64,000 nucleotides of DNA from Apostichopus japonicus (taxonomy: Eukaryota > Echinodermata > Holothuroidea > Aspidochirotida > Stichopodidae). The first letter of the stretch is position 1, and each line of letters starts with the position of its first letter. A program made the translations under genes and the position numbers. Below, in pieces: positions 12,671-25,035 of this stretch. Location of the stretch: positions 1,310,499-1,374,498 of the forward strand of contig NC_092565.1 in assembly GCF_037975245.1 (NCBI RefSeq), in the 5' to 3' direction. The notes under the pieces were generated by a model. The model had not been told where the DNA came from. It ran no database searches and saw only the letters and a program-made list of their open reading frames with translations.

Positions 12671-13372
12671 TAAGCAAGACAGTATGCATGTCTGTTTACT
12701 TACCGAACCATGTTGTCATTTTTTTCAATGATATGTTCACATGGAACTGGACTACAAGCAGTTATGTATGTTAAAAGAGCAACGTTTTGTATCATTACAG
12801 TATCATAAGTATTTTTATAGGCCTATATTCCAACACGTACATATTTGCACTCTATTTGAAATTTTGAAGGCAACAGACAGAAATCTTACCTGATTGATCA
12901 TTGTGTGAAGTCTCCAAAATCTGTGCAGTATCAGTTTTAGCTGGTAAATCCTCTGCAAAACAGAAAATAAGAAAGAGATTTCAACAACAGTTTTGTTGAA
13001 TTGATTGAGCCTAGGATGACAATCATATATTTACTTTGTTGCCAAATACAACTCACCAACTGATTGTGTAAGTTTAGATATAGCCCTGGAGATTTTGGAA
13101 ACGTCGGTAAACTTCATATAACATTGCCGATGACACCCGCACGTTGTTGTGTCCAACGTCAAGTTGAGTTCTGCATTGTCAGACAAAATAGTATTGGCAA
13201 TATCCCCTAATTCTCAACCTAAAGCCTTCCATTCCTTAGCACATCTGATTACTTAAGCTTTGGACACATTGGTAAATGCAGTCATTTTCCCTGAGGCTGT
13301 CTTTGAAACATGGATAATGCATTATAATTTCATTTTCGTTCGGCAGGCCGCCTTATCACTAGTTGACGCCAT
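12148..13372 (-). pseudogene. Broken gene with a Cys/His-rich CxC...CYMKFTD domain
   Basis: Exon 1 spans 13372-13057. An ATG in the context AACATGGCG at 13372 runs 105 codons plus one base in a single frame to a GTGAGT donor. That frame contains three stops: TAA after KMKL, TAA after NVSKA, and TGA after WKALG. Exon 2 (12952-12890, phase 1 to 1) and a likely exon 3 (12329-12148) keep phase. Visible motifs are CIIH, KMTAFTNVSKA, CAKEWKALG, CGCHRQCYMKFTDVSKISRA and a Ser/Thr-rich tail. I recall this Cys/His-rich layout from large families of uncharacterised invertebrate proteins, often linked to mobile DNA. That family link is from memory and unverified. Frame kept despite three stops suggests a young pseudogene, recoding, or a mis-set exon boundary. 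Confidence 0.5.
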
Positions 13373-13399
13373 GTTCAAATGTTGCCAGATGTTAAAAAG

Positions 13400-14990
13400 T
13401 ATTGCGCAAGCCTGTAGACGTGATTGTGATTGGTTACTCGTGACATCATACGCTGTATTTTCGCCTTATAAACTCTCTCCAAATTTGATTAAAATGGTAA
13501 CGGTTATTAATAACAACTGCAAAAATGTGCACGTTAGACAACTGGGAATAATCGATAATGGTGATTTCATATTATTTTCATAATTATAATGGCATTTGTT
13601 GGTAGTCCTCTCTGTGTTGCAACGAACTTAAACGATTTGAGACTTCGGCCCACGGTCTACAAGACTCGTGCAACATCCTATGTCTATTGTGACATAGAAC
13701 AACTGTATCTGTTTCTTTATTTTTAGTACAAGCTGTTTCAAATACTTTGTTTTATAAAAATCATCCAATTTCCCTTCTACTTTTAATTCTAATGCTTGAC
13801 AACCATTGACAATAACATATAGCCTCACATGTAGTAACTTTGGAAATCTTGGGGATCTCAAGACAAAATGACATTCACATGAAAAAAAAGGTTACATAAA
13901 TCAAAGTAAACCATGCTTTGGCGTCCACAGTTGTAGCCTAGCAGTATTTGTTGGTCAGGCAATCAATTAAAGGCAGACTACTGTTAATCCAATTTTCGAC
14001 AGGCTGTGAATGTGAACTATGGTGAAAATACTTGGGAATTCCTTTTCATGTGATATATTTTAAGATTGGGCAATGCCTAGCTGGTTGGAAATGGTACTTG
14101 GGAAGCAATATAAAATCATATGGTATAGGAGCAGAGGGTTTGTGTAGGGTGTTTTCGTGTGTTCATGACATGTCAACGATCGAATCATGATATATTGCCT
14201 GCACAGTCAGGCAGTGCATTATTCATTAGAAGGTATTTACAAACGAATATCTCACTATGCACAACTGGTATTGATAAACACCATAAACGTTTGTTGCTAC
14301 GATGTATTGTTAATGGGCATAAAGGCCTCTAAGCTATATCATGTATTTTCAACAAAAATCAGCTGAAAATTATTTTGCATTGGCTTCAAATATGCCAGAT
14401 ACTAAAATATGGTCACCTATGGTCAAAATTATTAAACTGTTTTTGTACCACCTGTAGGAAATTTACCTCACTGGGGCATTCTGTCCTTTTGCATGTTCTT
14501 TTAAAATGTCTGAGAAAAATTTGGAGATTATAAAGACCTCAAGGGAAAGTACTTCTTGATGTCACAATACAACTTTGTGGCCTATACAGACTACCTTCAA
14601 ATGACATGCTGCTGGTCACACTAAGTATCAGGCTTAACAACAATACTGGGAAAGGAGGCTGTGTGAGAACCAGTTCTACTACACTCAGATTGTTTAGTGC
14701 TAGTCAAAGTATCTCAATGACTATTGTTCAAATGTTGGAGAAAAAAAAAATTAATTAGGGCTAATTGTGAAATGCAAGCTGAAACCAGTGAAATCATATT
14801 TGTACACAATTCAGACAACTTGGTATCACTTCTCTTGCTTTTGTCTACATATTTGGCCCACCTTGACATTAAATAAATATTCTTTGCACTATAAAAGTTT
14901 GGTCTTGACACAGTCAACAGTATAATCACCTGAATCCTTTACTGGGGAGCATCCAAGGCCAGTCAACACTGAAAATAAAAATACATATAC
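13400..14990. other. Unassigned non-coding stretch
   Basis: AT-rich with no supported exon. Open frames at 13,260-13,583 (+) and 13,628-13,861 (-) have no recognisable motif. Confidence 0.4.
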
Positions 14991-14995
14991 ACAAG

Positions 14996-15113
14996 CATAC
15001 ATACATACATACATACATACATACATACATACATACATACATACATACATACATACATAATACATACATACATACATACATACATACATACACCCATATA
15101 CACACACATACAC
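14996..15113. repeat. (CATA)n microsatellite
   Basis: Nearly pure ACATACAT repeats with one short interruption near 15,058, decaying into CA/TA-rich sequence to about 15,138. Confidence 0.97.
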
Positions 15114-15463
15114 CCATACATATACATATATATATATACAAAACGTACAAGTGCAGCTGTCTACAATAAATTACCCAGATAACCATTTTGTAAATAAATA
15201 GCAGCACGATAAATAAAACTATTTCTATACACATTAATTCTGAATTTTGGTGTTATTGCTTGTTTCTCAGATTATACCTAGTAGTTTCTCGAAGTAGAGA
15301 GTTAAGTTCGGTATGCAAAGAATGTCTGTCATTTCTCTGTATGCAATTTACACTTCTAATGAACTCATTTTAGCAGCATTGTTTACAGTACTCATAAGAA
15401 AGTTAAAATCTATATTAAAAATTCTAGAACAATACTTTAAAAAAAAAAATTCTCTTATAATCT

Positions 15464-15745
15464 TTAATTAGTAAAAAGTGATACCAAGCAGAAACAGCAT
15501 ATATTAGGTGTGGTATGATATTGGCAGTGAAAATATGGAACTATATACGATAGAGTTGAGACTATGAAGTACACCCGTTTAAGTATTCTGCTTATATGAC
15601 CAGTGAAACTTAGTTTGTCATCAATACAAACACCTAGATATACTGTATGATGAGTGCGTCCTACTTCTGCATCTTTAATTGAGATTTTAGTTAACTTACA
15701 TGATACAAGACCTTTTCTACGAAAACGCTTATTCAGTTGCAACAA
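15464..15745 (-). pseudogene. Non-LTR retrotransposon reverse-transcriptase relic (C-terminal part)
   Basis: The translated fragment has KLTKISIKDAEVGRT, then YLGVCIDDKLSFTGHISRI and LKRV. This is the YLGV-x-IDDKLSFxxHI signature after the reverse-transcriptase palm in jockey/CR1/RTE-type LINEs. The catalytic region upstream (higher coordinates on this strand) was not recognised. Only the end of the domain is left, so this is a truncated or decayed insertion. Confidence 0.7.
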
Positions 15746-16009
15746 CTACATAATGCATCACAGATAAAGAAACTATATCCCAGTTGTTACTTGCATTGAT
15801 ATACTTGAATGGCATATGAGGACAGCTGTCAAGTAGCATGTATGCAAAAACAAGACTGTGGTTTCTATGATCCAACATGAGTATCATTTCATATGAATGG
15901 GACATACCGACACACTTGATCTTAGTAATACAGCAAGAAGTGACAAACAGTATATTCACAATGACAGATGCTGACACAAATGACCACTGATAGCCTGCTT
16001 GTACTCACT

Positions 16010-16380
16010 CAGTGTGATACATACTACAGTAAATATGAGATTTCTTCCAGCTTCCTCATCTTGAGATATCAAGTATTAAAGGTTTACAAAATTTGACCAC
16101 TGTTAATCTCCACAATAACAAAGGCCTCTTTTAGCCATGTGGTATACTTACAGACTAAATATGATATCTGTTCAGCTTCCATTCTTGAACTTATAATTTT
16201 TACAAGGTTTTCACAACTTGAACCCTGTTTACCCTTTGACATCCACGCCAAAAATATAGGATATAATCAATATGATTCACATACATTCCAAATCTTACAT
16301 TTTCCAAGCTTCCCTTCTTGAGATAGCGTGTTTAAAGCCAGGTGTCATACCGCACACACAAGTATTAACGCATAGGTTTA
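16010..16380 (+). repeat. Copy of the TTGAGATATC/TTTGACC dispersed repeat
   Basis: Three staggered modules carry CTTCC-CTTGAGATA or a variant, then TTTACAAGGTTT and a TTGACC word. The end is CGCACACACAAGTATTAACGC-ATAGG, like the CA-rich end of the copies at 1-260 and 20.1-20.6 kb. Confidence 0.55.
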
Positions 16381-17340
16381 TTAAATCAGCAAACAAATTA
16401 AGCATTAATATTGAGATGACGCAATATGACAAATCATTTTTTCTAACCCATACCGTCACAACTGTAAGTTTATGCTTAGAACTAACAATGAATGTATGCT
16501 ATATCAAGTGAGCTGGCTTCCCTCATCTTGGAAAGATAATTGTTCTGCTTGTTTTAGCCAGTTTTCTGTTAATTAGTACCTATTCGTGTGACCAAAGCAA
16601 AGCATAGCAGAACAGAATTTAAAAAATTAGATGGTGAATGTAAAATTCCATTTACCTGAAGAAAGACGAACTAACTGCCATTTACTGTCCTGGATGTGAC
16701 ACATGAGTTTATAGATTACAACCACCAATACAACAACTTAATTTCTACGTGTGGTAAAATATATGCTTGTTATGTGAGACTTTTGTTAGAATTTTGTCAC
16801 CTTAGAATCCTTTGAACTTCACAATCAACAAAAACAATCCCAGGATTTACTTATACCATCATTTTGACTGGAGTTCTCTGGGAACATTGCTCTTGATTCA
16901 ACCTTACAATGACATTACTTATGCATTATAAGATAATAGAAACACTAATTCTTTTCAGTATACTAATTGTGTGCACATTTTTCTCCTTGCCAGGGGAGAA
17001 AAACAGACCCTTTGATATATATGGAGGGGAGGAAGTGTTTGTGTGAGAGGGTGGGGGGGGGGGGGTTATGAATTGAATTGAAACCAATCTAGTGTGGTTT
17101 GAACGGAGGGAATGTGTGAATTAAATATTGCTTAATATAAGGACACTTATTGTCGGTTCCAAAAGTGCTATATCTGACGGAATTTATGCTTTGTTTTTCT
17201 TGTTGCTTGCTGTTTTTAATCTATCTTGCACATATAAACATACTTAAACTTTAAGCGGGATTTTTTTTTCTGGAATTGTCTATCAGTGGGGGTGGGGGGA
17301 CAAACAATAACGATATGCATGAAAGAAAGAAACCTTTTTA

Positions 17341-18984
17341 TCATAAATTATCGAGTTCTTGTCTTAACCACTGGTTGTTATACTCAAACACCTGATCATC
17401 TCCAACCTCATCATATTCAGCTTGGATAGCCTCCCTTCCTATCCTGGTGAAATGCTCTGACCCTTGGCACCAACCTATACCTATACATAAAAGTTTAAAA
17501 TTATTGACTGAATAGAGAATTAATAAGTATTCACATTCAAGCTAAAAAAATGCATGTTTACACCACATATCATATTGAAAAGATAATTGTGCATCAGGAT
17601 CATTACTTTGGTAAGCTTTTGCGCAGTTGACTACAGGCTGCTTCAGCTTCTGTTTCGGTGCAACCTGTGACAAGGTGGTAGAGATGGTCCACAGCATGAG
17701 AGACAAGAACGTCATTGAGGTAATTCAGCCTGCAGAATAGGACGCATGAATAGTAAGCATTGCTTCAAAGTTACAGAAATTAAATAGAAAGTAAATATTA
17801 CTGTGAAAAAATGATTTCAGCAATCATTACGAAAGGGTACTTCAAATTAATGTATGTTAACAAGGTGATCGAGCATTCAGACTAGCAATATTGTTTATTG
17901 CCACAAATGCAGATCTGATCCTCCATGAGCATGCGAGCATTCAGACTGTAGCAAATTGATCCTCCAATTGTGGGTCTAATCCACCGTGAGCATGTATGGA
18001 GTATATTCAGACTAGCATGTTGTTTGCCCTTGTGGGTCTGATCCTCCTTAACCATGCAATAATTTATACTATAGGATGTTGATCACCCAAATTGTAGGGT
18101 CTGATCATCCTTGAGCATGCGAGAATGCAAACTATAGCAAGTTGATCGCCCTTGTAGGTCTCGTCCTACTTGAGCATGTGAGATTCAGACTAGCAAATTG
18201 ATCACCTCATTTGTGGGGTCTGCTTGATCCTCCTTAAGCATGCGATTATTCAGAGTATAGCAACTTGAATCCCCAAGTGTGGGATCTGATCCTCCTTGAG
18301 CATGCGAGCATTCAGATATACAGTATGGCAAGTTGATAGCCTATTGAAGTCTGTACGCATTCCCGTGTATTGTATCAAGGCCAAGCTTAGAGTGAGATCT
18401 GATCAAGTGTGACCTATGTGCAGCACTAAGGTCACGTCTCCACGTAAGTCAGTGTTAGATTCAAATATTCTGGCAGAACGGGCCAACAGCTCAAGCACTC
18501 AATCACAGAAAGTAAAATTCATGACAAGGCAAGGCATAAGGCGATAAACTTACAAACAATGATATGACCAGAAGGACTGGATCCGATTTTTCAATAAAAA
18601 GTTCCTTTAAATGCAGTGCTTAACCATTGAAAGTATACATATCATATAGCACAACAAAAGTTTGCAACAAGTAGCGCAACATCTAAAAGCGTTTGGCCGA
18701 GCGATGATAAAGGTAACAGGTAGAGCACCTTTATCATTAATATTAATCAATATTGTTTCTGCTTGAATTTTGAGAGTTGCTTAAGCACTACAAAATTTTT
18801 CTTGTAACTGCCAATGTATACCATGCACTGAGGTTGGTATCAGTAACTGCATGATTATGGAGTGCATATAATCCCACTTTAATTAAATATTTAACACTTA
18901 CTGTACTTCAAACTTTTTGAGTTTCTTCAATTGGTCATACAACTGCTTCGTGGAACTTGAAGAAAAACTGTTGCGAACAGATCT
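17341..18984 (-). CDS. Candidate small exons of an unrecognised minus-strand gene
   Basis: Exon 18984-18902 (acceptor CCAACAG, donor GTAAGT, phase 2) joins in phase to exon 17729-17607. Together they read KQLYDQLKKLKKFEVQ, then LNYLNDVLVSHAVDHLYHLV and a short Glu/Ala-rich part ending QLRKSLPK. A further exon-like segment (about 17,480-17,341) reads GREAIQAEYDEVGDDQVFEY and stops with TGA, but its phase does not match the exon before it. They could be 3' exons of the broken integrase gene upstream or a separate gene. No family is recognised. Confidence 0.35.
17866..18340. repeat. Diverged ~65-bp minisatellite, about seven copies
   Basis: Repeated order: GAGCATGCGAGCATTCAGACT, then A-TAGCAA-TTGAT, then CC-TTGTGGGTCTGATCCTCC, and on to the next GAGCATG. 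Spacing is about 60-75 bp with many substitutions. It lies between the two in-phase candidate exons, so it is probably intronic. Confidence 0.8.
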
Positions 18985-20030
18985 CTGTTGGATCAAAGCA
19001 AAGAACACAATCATAGCACACTGGAAACTTACTTAACCATGAATTGTAAAAACAGGCCTTACGAAAATATTTTGAAAAACTCGCCACTTGGCCAGTGTAA
19101 GGGATTCCCTCTCTCCTTCAGCTATCATAGCACAGTAAATGACTTGGGAATATTATTATAATATTACTCATATTACTAGCAATATTGTGAGCAATGCCAT
19201 GTACTTCTTTCAAATAGCATTAATTCAATGATGTAACATGAGCAGTTTTTTTCATGAATCTGACATAATTTATAGTTAGGGTGTACAAATTACTCCATCT
19301 TAGTAAAGCAGTGTTGTGACAAACAATAAATTTGCATATATACATAAATATGCAGTAGCTTGCCCAAATCTTTTTCAAATTTTTGCCCGACAATTCATTG
19401 ATTTTCTTTGTTTAGCATCATGATGCCCGAATATTTCCGTGTAACACCACCGTAAGCGCAGCTCACCTGGGCTACCATGCTTTTTGCACGATCAATTTTT
19501 TTTTCTAACTAGTCAACTGTATACCTGGACATCTCCGACATGAGTGTATATAAGAAACATTTTCTTTTTGATGGAATGGATGGTGGGGGGGGGAGTGCCT
19601 ACAAGCCTACAAGTACAGGTTTATCATATTCTTTGTTATTTTTTTATCCTTTTTTTGGGAGACAAATTGCAGTCTCACCCGACACAGCGACATTATCCCG
19701 CCTACGTGTCGTTGAACAATGTATGTTTTTCTGGAGGTAGCAGAGTACTGTGTTAAAATAATAAATACGGTAACTAAATATGAGCTTAAAAAATATACTG
19801 TCCTATTTTTCCTCTTCAAAGTGATGTAACCATTTTTTCTTCTTCTAACTTGCCAAATTTTTGGGGAAGTGTAAATTTCTAAAATGTGAGATTATAAAAT
19901 AAAGAATGTTTATATGCAACTTGCAAGGCCTCAGATGTGCCGTTTCCGGCAATCTGAGAGGCTTTATGCCAAAAAATTTCTTGTACGCTACGCGCCAACC
20001 GATGGTGGCGCTCCTCTTAGATAGTGTCAC
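18985..20030. other. Unassigned non-coding stretch
   Basis: AT-rich. Open frames at 19,540-19,820 exist on both strands over the same bases and lack motifs. Confidence 0.4.
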
Positions 20031-20034
20031 AGGA

Positions 20035-20092
20035 ACTTTCGGGCACAAAACTTTCTGCCCCCCCCAAACTAAAATGGTCCCGTACGCCTATG
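20035..20092 (-). repeat. Inverted copy of the CATAGGCGTAC repeat
   Basis: Read on the minus strand it starts CATAGGCGTACGGGACC, then has a G run and GGGCAGAAAG...GTGCCCGAAAG. This matches the order of the copy at 1,585-1,692. Confidence 0.5.
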
Positions 20093-20139
20093 ACCTCGGC
20101 CCACAACATTAGGCTCGTGTACTCAATGTGGTACAATTA

Positions 20140-20570
20140 CATACCATATATGCGATCATTCCAAGCTTCTGAGATATTATGTTTAGGAAGGTGCGTTAGT
20201 GTAGGGACAGGTTAGAGGGGAGTGAGGTAACTGTTTGGCATTTTTTGACTTCAAATGACCTTTATGACCTCCGACAAAATCAAACAGTTTCTTTTACTCA
20301 ATGTTATGCACTATCTTACCAAGTACGAGATCTGCCCAAGCTTCCAATATTGAGATACCATGTTTACAAGGTTTCACAATTTGACCCGAATGACCTTTGA
20401 CCTCAAACAATACAATACGCTTCTTTTACTCAACAATGTACTCTTTTGCACAAACTATGGGATCAATCTAAGCTTCGATTCTTGAGATATCGTGTTAAAA
20501 ATGTGGGCGGTACAAAGACACGCACACACATGCCAGCATGAATGAATAGGTTACGATTATTATCAAAGCC
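20140..20570 (+). repeat. Copy of the TTGAGATATC/TTTGACC dispersed repeat
   Basis: Three internal modules of roughly 120-140 bp: AAGCTTC-(T)TGAGATAT, a TGTTTA(C)AAGG or variant, TTTGACC, TGACC-TTTGACCTC and TTTTACTCAA. The copy ends with a CACGCACACACATGCCAGCATGAATGAATAGG-type segment, the same kind of end as copies 1-260 and 16.0-16.4 kb. Confidence 0.65.
20391..20403 (-). promoter_or_regulatory. Perfect DR1 nuclear-receptor half-site pair inside a repeat
   Basis: TGACCTTTGACCT reads AGGTCAAAGGTCA on the other strand, the consensus direct repeat with one-base spacing bound by HNF4/RXR/COUP-TF-type receptors. Related TGACC words recur in this repeat family. Activity is not shown. Confidence 0.4.
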
Positions 20571-23500
20571 AGGAAAGCTGCTCTTCAGAAGTTGAACATT
20601 AAATTGCAGAGTTTCAAACTGACATCACATAAAATTATCTTCTCGAAACTGAAACAAATGAAATTTAATTTCTGAAAACAATTGTCAGGAAACTGAAGTT
20701 TTCTTCTAATTAACTTATTCCTGTCTTTATTATTGTTGGCAATAATGGTTAATTTGTTAAGCCAAGTCGAAACTGATTTATTGTGTGAAGACAGCTACAG
20801 TCCTTTACCCTCGCATAAGCCAGCAAATACTCAGAACTGATTAAGTTGCTGATTATTTTTAAGGAAATTCTGGAGGAATCATGCCAATCTTCCTCCTCCC
20901 CCACCCCCCCCCCCCCCCTCAAAAAAAAATACTGCAAAGAAATCTTACTTGTGCAAAATTCTTTAAGTAAAATTGAATTGAATTTCTTCTTCTGAGGAAG
21001 GCCTGTGGTACTGTTAATAAGTGTGTACAGTCCTTTCTCATTCACAGCCTTCACTTCATACGGCCCAATTAGCCAAGAGTTTTCAAGCTTCCCTCCTATT
21101 CGGGCATTCTTTCTAGCATTCCGTACGAGAACACTGGAGCCAATTTCGAAGCTCTGAATAAAATAAAATCCAGTAGCAGATATACGTAAACATCATAATA
21201 CAATGCATATGTTGCCATTCATTTAACTACAACTTCAATGTACAACATAACATTATATAATTACCTTTTTTGGTGCCTATTATCCAAATTCTTTTTTTGC
21301 CTTTCTTGGGCTTTGCCAATATTTTCTTTCACAACACCTTTGATTATGTCCCACGACTGTGACATGAGTTGAAAAACCCTCTCCCGCTGTGCATCGCTGC
21401 AGTCTGTATAGTAGGAGCTTCTGGTTGGACAATGGAGTCTTCCATGTCGACTGGTCGCAATGGCTCTCTGGATATATGAAGATAAATTAAAAATCGATTA
21501 TTCACAACACTTTGTTGACTGAAGAATAAATAAATTTTTATATATTTTATTTTCACTATTAAGACCATTGAACCAGAAATTTGAGTCACATCACATACTC
21601 AAACCAGCACAAATATAAAACCCTTATATATATTCTGTGCTGTTATAGGTTCAACTTGCATACCAGCCAATTATGATAAATATATGAAAAACAAAACCAA
21701 TGTCAGTGGCATTAATTGCATGTATCTTTTAAATTAATGGGCATGCATTTACAGTTTAATGAATGCTCATATTTTGTACTTGTTGCAGAGTGTACCATAT
21801 ACAGGGTTAATATTTATTTGTTTAGATATTGTAACTTAAATTGGGTTATTGATGGTCCTCTATTTAGCGGTTTTTTCCGGGACCTGGGATTTGTCAAATT
21901 AGATTTTATCGTACAGAGGACTGGTATAGCTATGCAAGATTTGTCCAAACTCTCTTATCCCTGATTGCTTTTTCTCTGTATATGGCCTTAGCAAATGTAA
22001 ATCTCTATTCAGCAATGGTAGGTTTAAATTATTACAAACCTTCCAAACATCACAGCAAAAGGGAGTGAAAGACCTATTGAACCATGTTTGGCTGTATGGT
22101 ACCCCATGAGAATTGAAGACAGCATTCCATCTCAGTCATGTTGGTTTTCATTGACAACCTTGATGAGTGACCTTTGCAGAGTTTGGTTGAATCTTTCATC
22201 AAGCCCATTGGTCTGTGGGTGGTAGCTAGAGGATTCTCTGTGGTCTACCCCTATCATGTCAAACAGGGACTTGTTTCTTAGCATTAACAAATTCTCCTCT
22301 CTGGTCTGAGATGACAATTTTCATGCACCCAAATCTAAATAAATGGAAACTTTTGAATAACTATTGTTAAAGTATTGATTACGAGTAATGTAATGAACTA
22401 CTGGCATCTGCAGAATGGTTGCATGGTTTAATCAGAAAATCATTTCAGCACTGATCTAAAAAAAAAAAAAAAAAAAAAGTAAGTTAAAAGCACTGACCAT
22501 ATCCCACTAACATTTTATTGACATTAACTTAAAAAACAACTTCTATAAATTCCTGTAACCATTTGTCACAGTTAAAACAGTGCAAATGCAGGTCTGCGTA
22601 ACTAATCCCATGTAAAGTAGAAACAAATGTAGATGGATATTTACCTGGCCATGGTTTCAAACAGAAAGTTTGCAACAGTTTTTGCTGTTTTGTTTCTTAC
22701 AGCAACAGCCTCTGGCCATTTTGAAAAATAGTCACATAGGGTTTATATGATGTACTGATTTCCATTGATGGTCTCTGGAAGGGGTCCAATCATATCCACA
22801 CCCATCTAAAAAAAGAAGTAAAATGGCATTCAGAACCATACACAATCTAATCATACCAACTGATGTTCAAGTGATTTATATCTGAGTTTTGTAAAATGCT
22901 AAACATTCAATTGTTTTTATTTTTTTTATTGTAACTCACACTGGAAGACTCTGTTACCAATTTTTTTCTTCATTACCAAACCTATTACTTACTGACTTGT
23001 CAAACCCAACTGTTATATGGAAGTCCAATGGGAAATCTCTTAAGTGAGATGCAAGTCACATGCAGTGATCTAGCTGACAATCTAGATGGTAATTGTTACT
23101 AGGGACTATCATAGGCCTGGTAACCATTTTCATCACCTTTGAATGTGGGGTGGGGGGGGCGACAGATTTATAAGTACCTGGATGCGTGATTGATAGTTAG
23201 CCAGAAAATTGCCTTGGAATCTGTCAGTGAGATGACAGGGTTACACCTAACTGATGTAGGAAACATACATTGGTACAACCTATACATATGTATACTTTGG
23301 TATCCATATATTGTAAGCATTTAGAAATGTTACAAATTAATCTTTGAAGGGAATTTGCAGAATTTTTTTATATTAATGACAGAAATTCACACTGTAGAGT
23401 TACAGTATGGAAGGAAAGACTTCTTGGTTATTAACCAAGGAGCAAATTTTACTTAAATAGAAGTTGAAATATGCATATGGGTTCATTGGGGATGAATTTT

Positions 23501-24716
23501 GGACAAAAGGCTATGGCTTTGTTTGTACTTTAGTTATGAACTGCATATGACTGTACGTACCTAGGACATTTTCTCGGATACTTCTTTATGACAACAATTC
23601 AACTACTGAACTCTGTTATGTTTATGGGTCATTCTTGCTTCATATCACAATTCAGTTTTCTTTTCATTTTGAAATTCATATCAGATAATTATGAAGTCCT
23701 ATGTAAAGGTTTTCCTGTTGCTTTAATTATACGCAGCTAAAAAAAAATACCAAAATGTGTTCTTAGCGGAATTTGTGTTATGGCTGCAGTACATGAAAAT
23801 TACTGACAGTACTGCGAGTCATTAAGTCTACTGAATGTACCACTATCATGATCATCTTTAATATATATAGTAAATTATAACTTTGGGAAGAAATGAATGA
23901 GCTAGATCTTTCATTCTCTGGGTAATCTCCACACATACTCCTTATACTCTTGCACTGGCCAACAAAGGGATGCAAACTTTAAGCATCGGTTGATAACTTG
24001 ATATGCATATGGTGAATGACTTTGCAGTTACAATCATGCAAACAAATATTGCTTTTAGATGACAAAAACAAACTGATTTAATGATAACTGTGCTGCTTGT
24101 GAACAGTATTTTCGACCCAGGCCTAGCATTTATAAGCTGAACGCATAAGGTGGTCCATATTCCATTAACATGTAAGGCCTATGAGCTAGGATAGGTATTT
24201 GAAGAAAAAAAAAAACATGTTACACAACTTCCATTGCAGATTCCATTGAAATCAGGTGTACATGTGCCTCCTGCTGAAATGCCGATGAATAAAATACTTA
24301 GGTGGTGAAATTGTCACCACTCGTGTCCTACAAGGACTCTTACAGAAATTGAAATGAACCTGATATTTCTATTGATTTAGCCACCTTCTCAGATCCCTTT
24401 CTTTGAAATTAGGGTCTTATACCAAAATACTCCTATCATTTGGTCAAATAAGTTCATGATAACATGTGGGATAAAACGAAAGCAAATTGTTGTGCATTTT
24501 TATTTGCTCTTTTTTCAATTGTTTCTCTCAACACCCAGCTATCCTCCTGAATAGAAATTTATTCACCCACCCTCAAATTTGTCAAAGAGATTACACTAGG
24601 CCTATATTAGTTTTTAGGTCCATTCTGGTCACTATTCTAGCAATACTACAGTATATTACCAAGCAGTGTCTACATGTGATAATACATTGCAAATTTAATA
24701 TAATTGATATAAACTT

Positions 24717-24766
24717 GGTTTAACCATGGAGCTATAATCCCAGGTTTATAGCTCCATGGTTTAACC
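24717..24766. repeat. Near-perfect inverted repeat with 21-bp arms
   Basis: The left arm at 24,717-24,737 and the right arm at 24,746-24,766 are complementary except for one position, around an 8-base spacer. Both arms contain CCATGG and TATA-AGCTC-type words. It could form a hairpin or be the remains of a small foldback element. Confidence 0.8.
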
Positions 24767-24954
24767 TGCATTAATTTAATTGCAACATTGTTTTGTGCAT
24801 ATATTAACAACCTTAATTACTGTGGAAGAATGTTTAATGAATATTCATACCATAACCATGTACATGTTTGCATAATTAAAATATCACCAGCAAAAAGGCC
24901 CATTAAACCGTACATTATTAGCCAACACAGCTAACCTTCTGACAATGAAGTGAT

Positions 24955-25035
24955 GGGCAGGTGGCCAACTGATTAAGCATATTCGACCTGCTGCAGTGTC
25001 TGTGCACATCCCGGCACCAATGTATTAAAAAAATA
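24955..25035 (+). repeat. tRNA-derived SINE-like fragment
   Basis: GTGGCCAACTGATTAAGC resembles a tRNA A box. Thirty-odd bases on, GTGCACATCCCGGCACCA resembles a worn B box and acceptor end, followed by an A-rich tail. It is too diverged to be a working tRNA. Confidence 0.4.

Noticed and set aside
17866-18340. Regularly spaced repeats that might suggest a CRISPR array
   Set aside because: Units are diverged throughout with no constant repeat and unique spacer pattern, and the setting is animal DNA. It is a decayed minisatellite.
24955-25021. A functional tRNA gene
   Set aside because: Box B and stem pairings are too degraded. A SINE remnant fits better.
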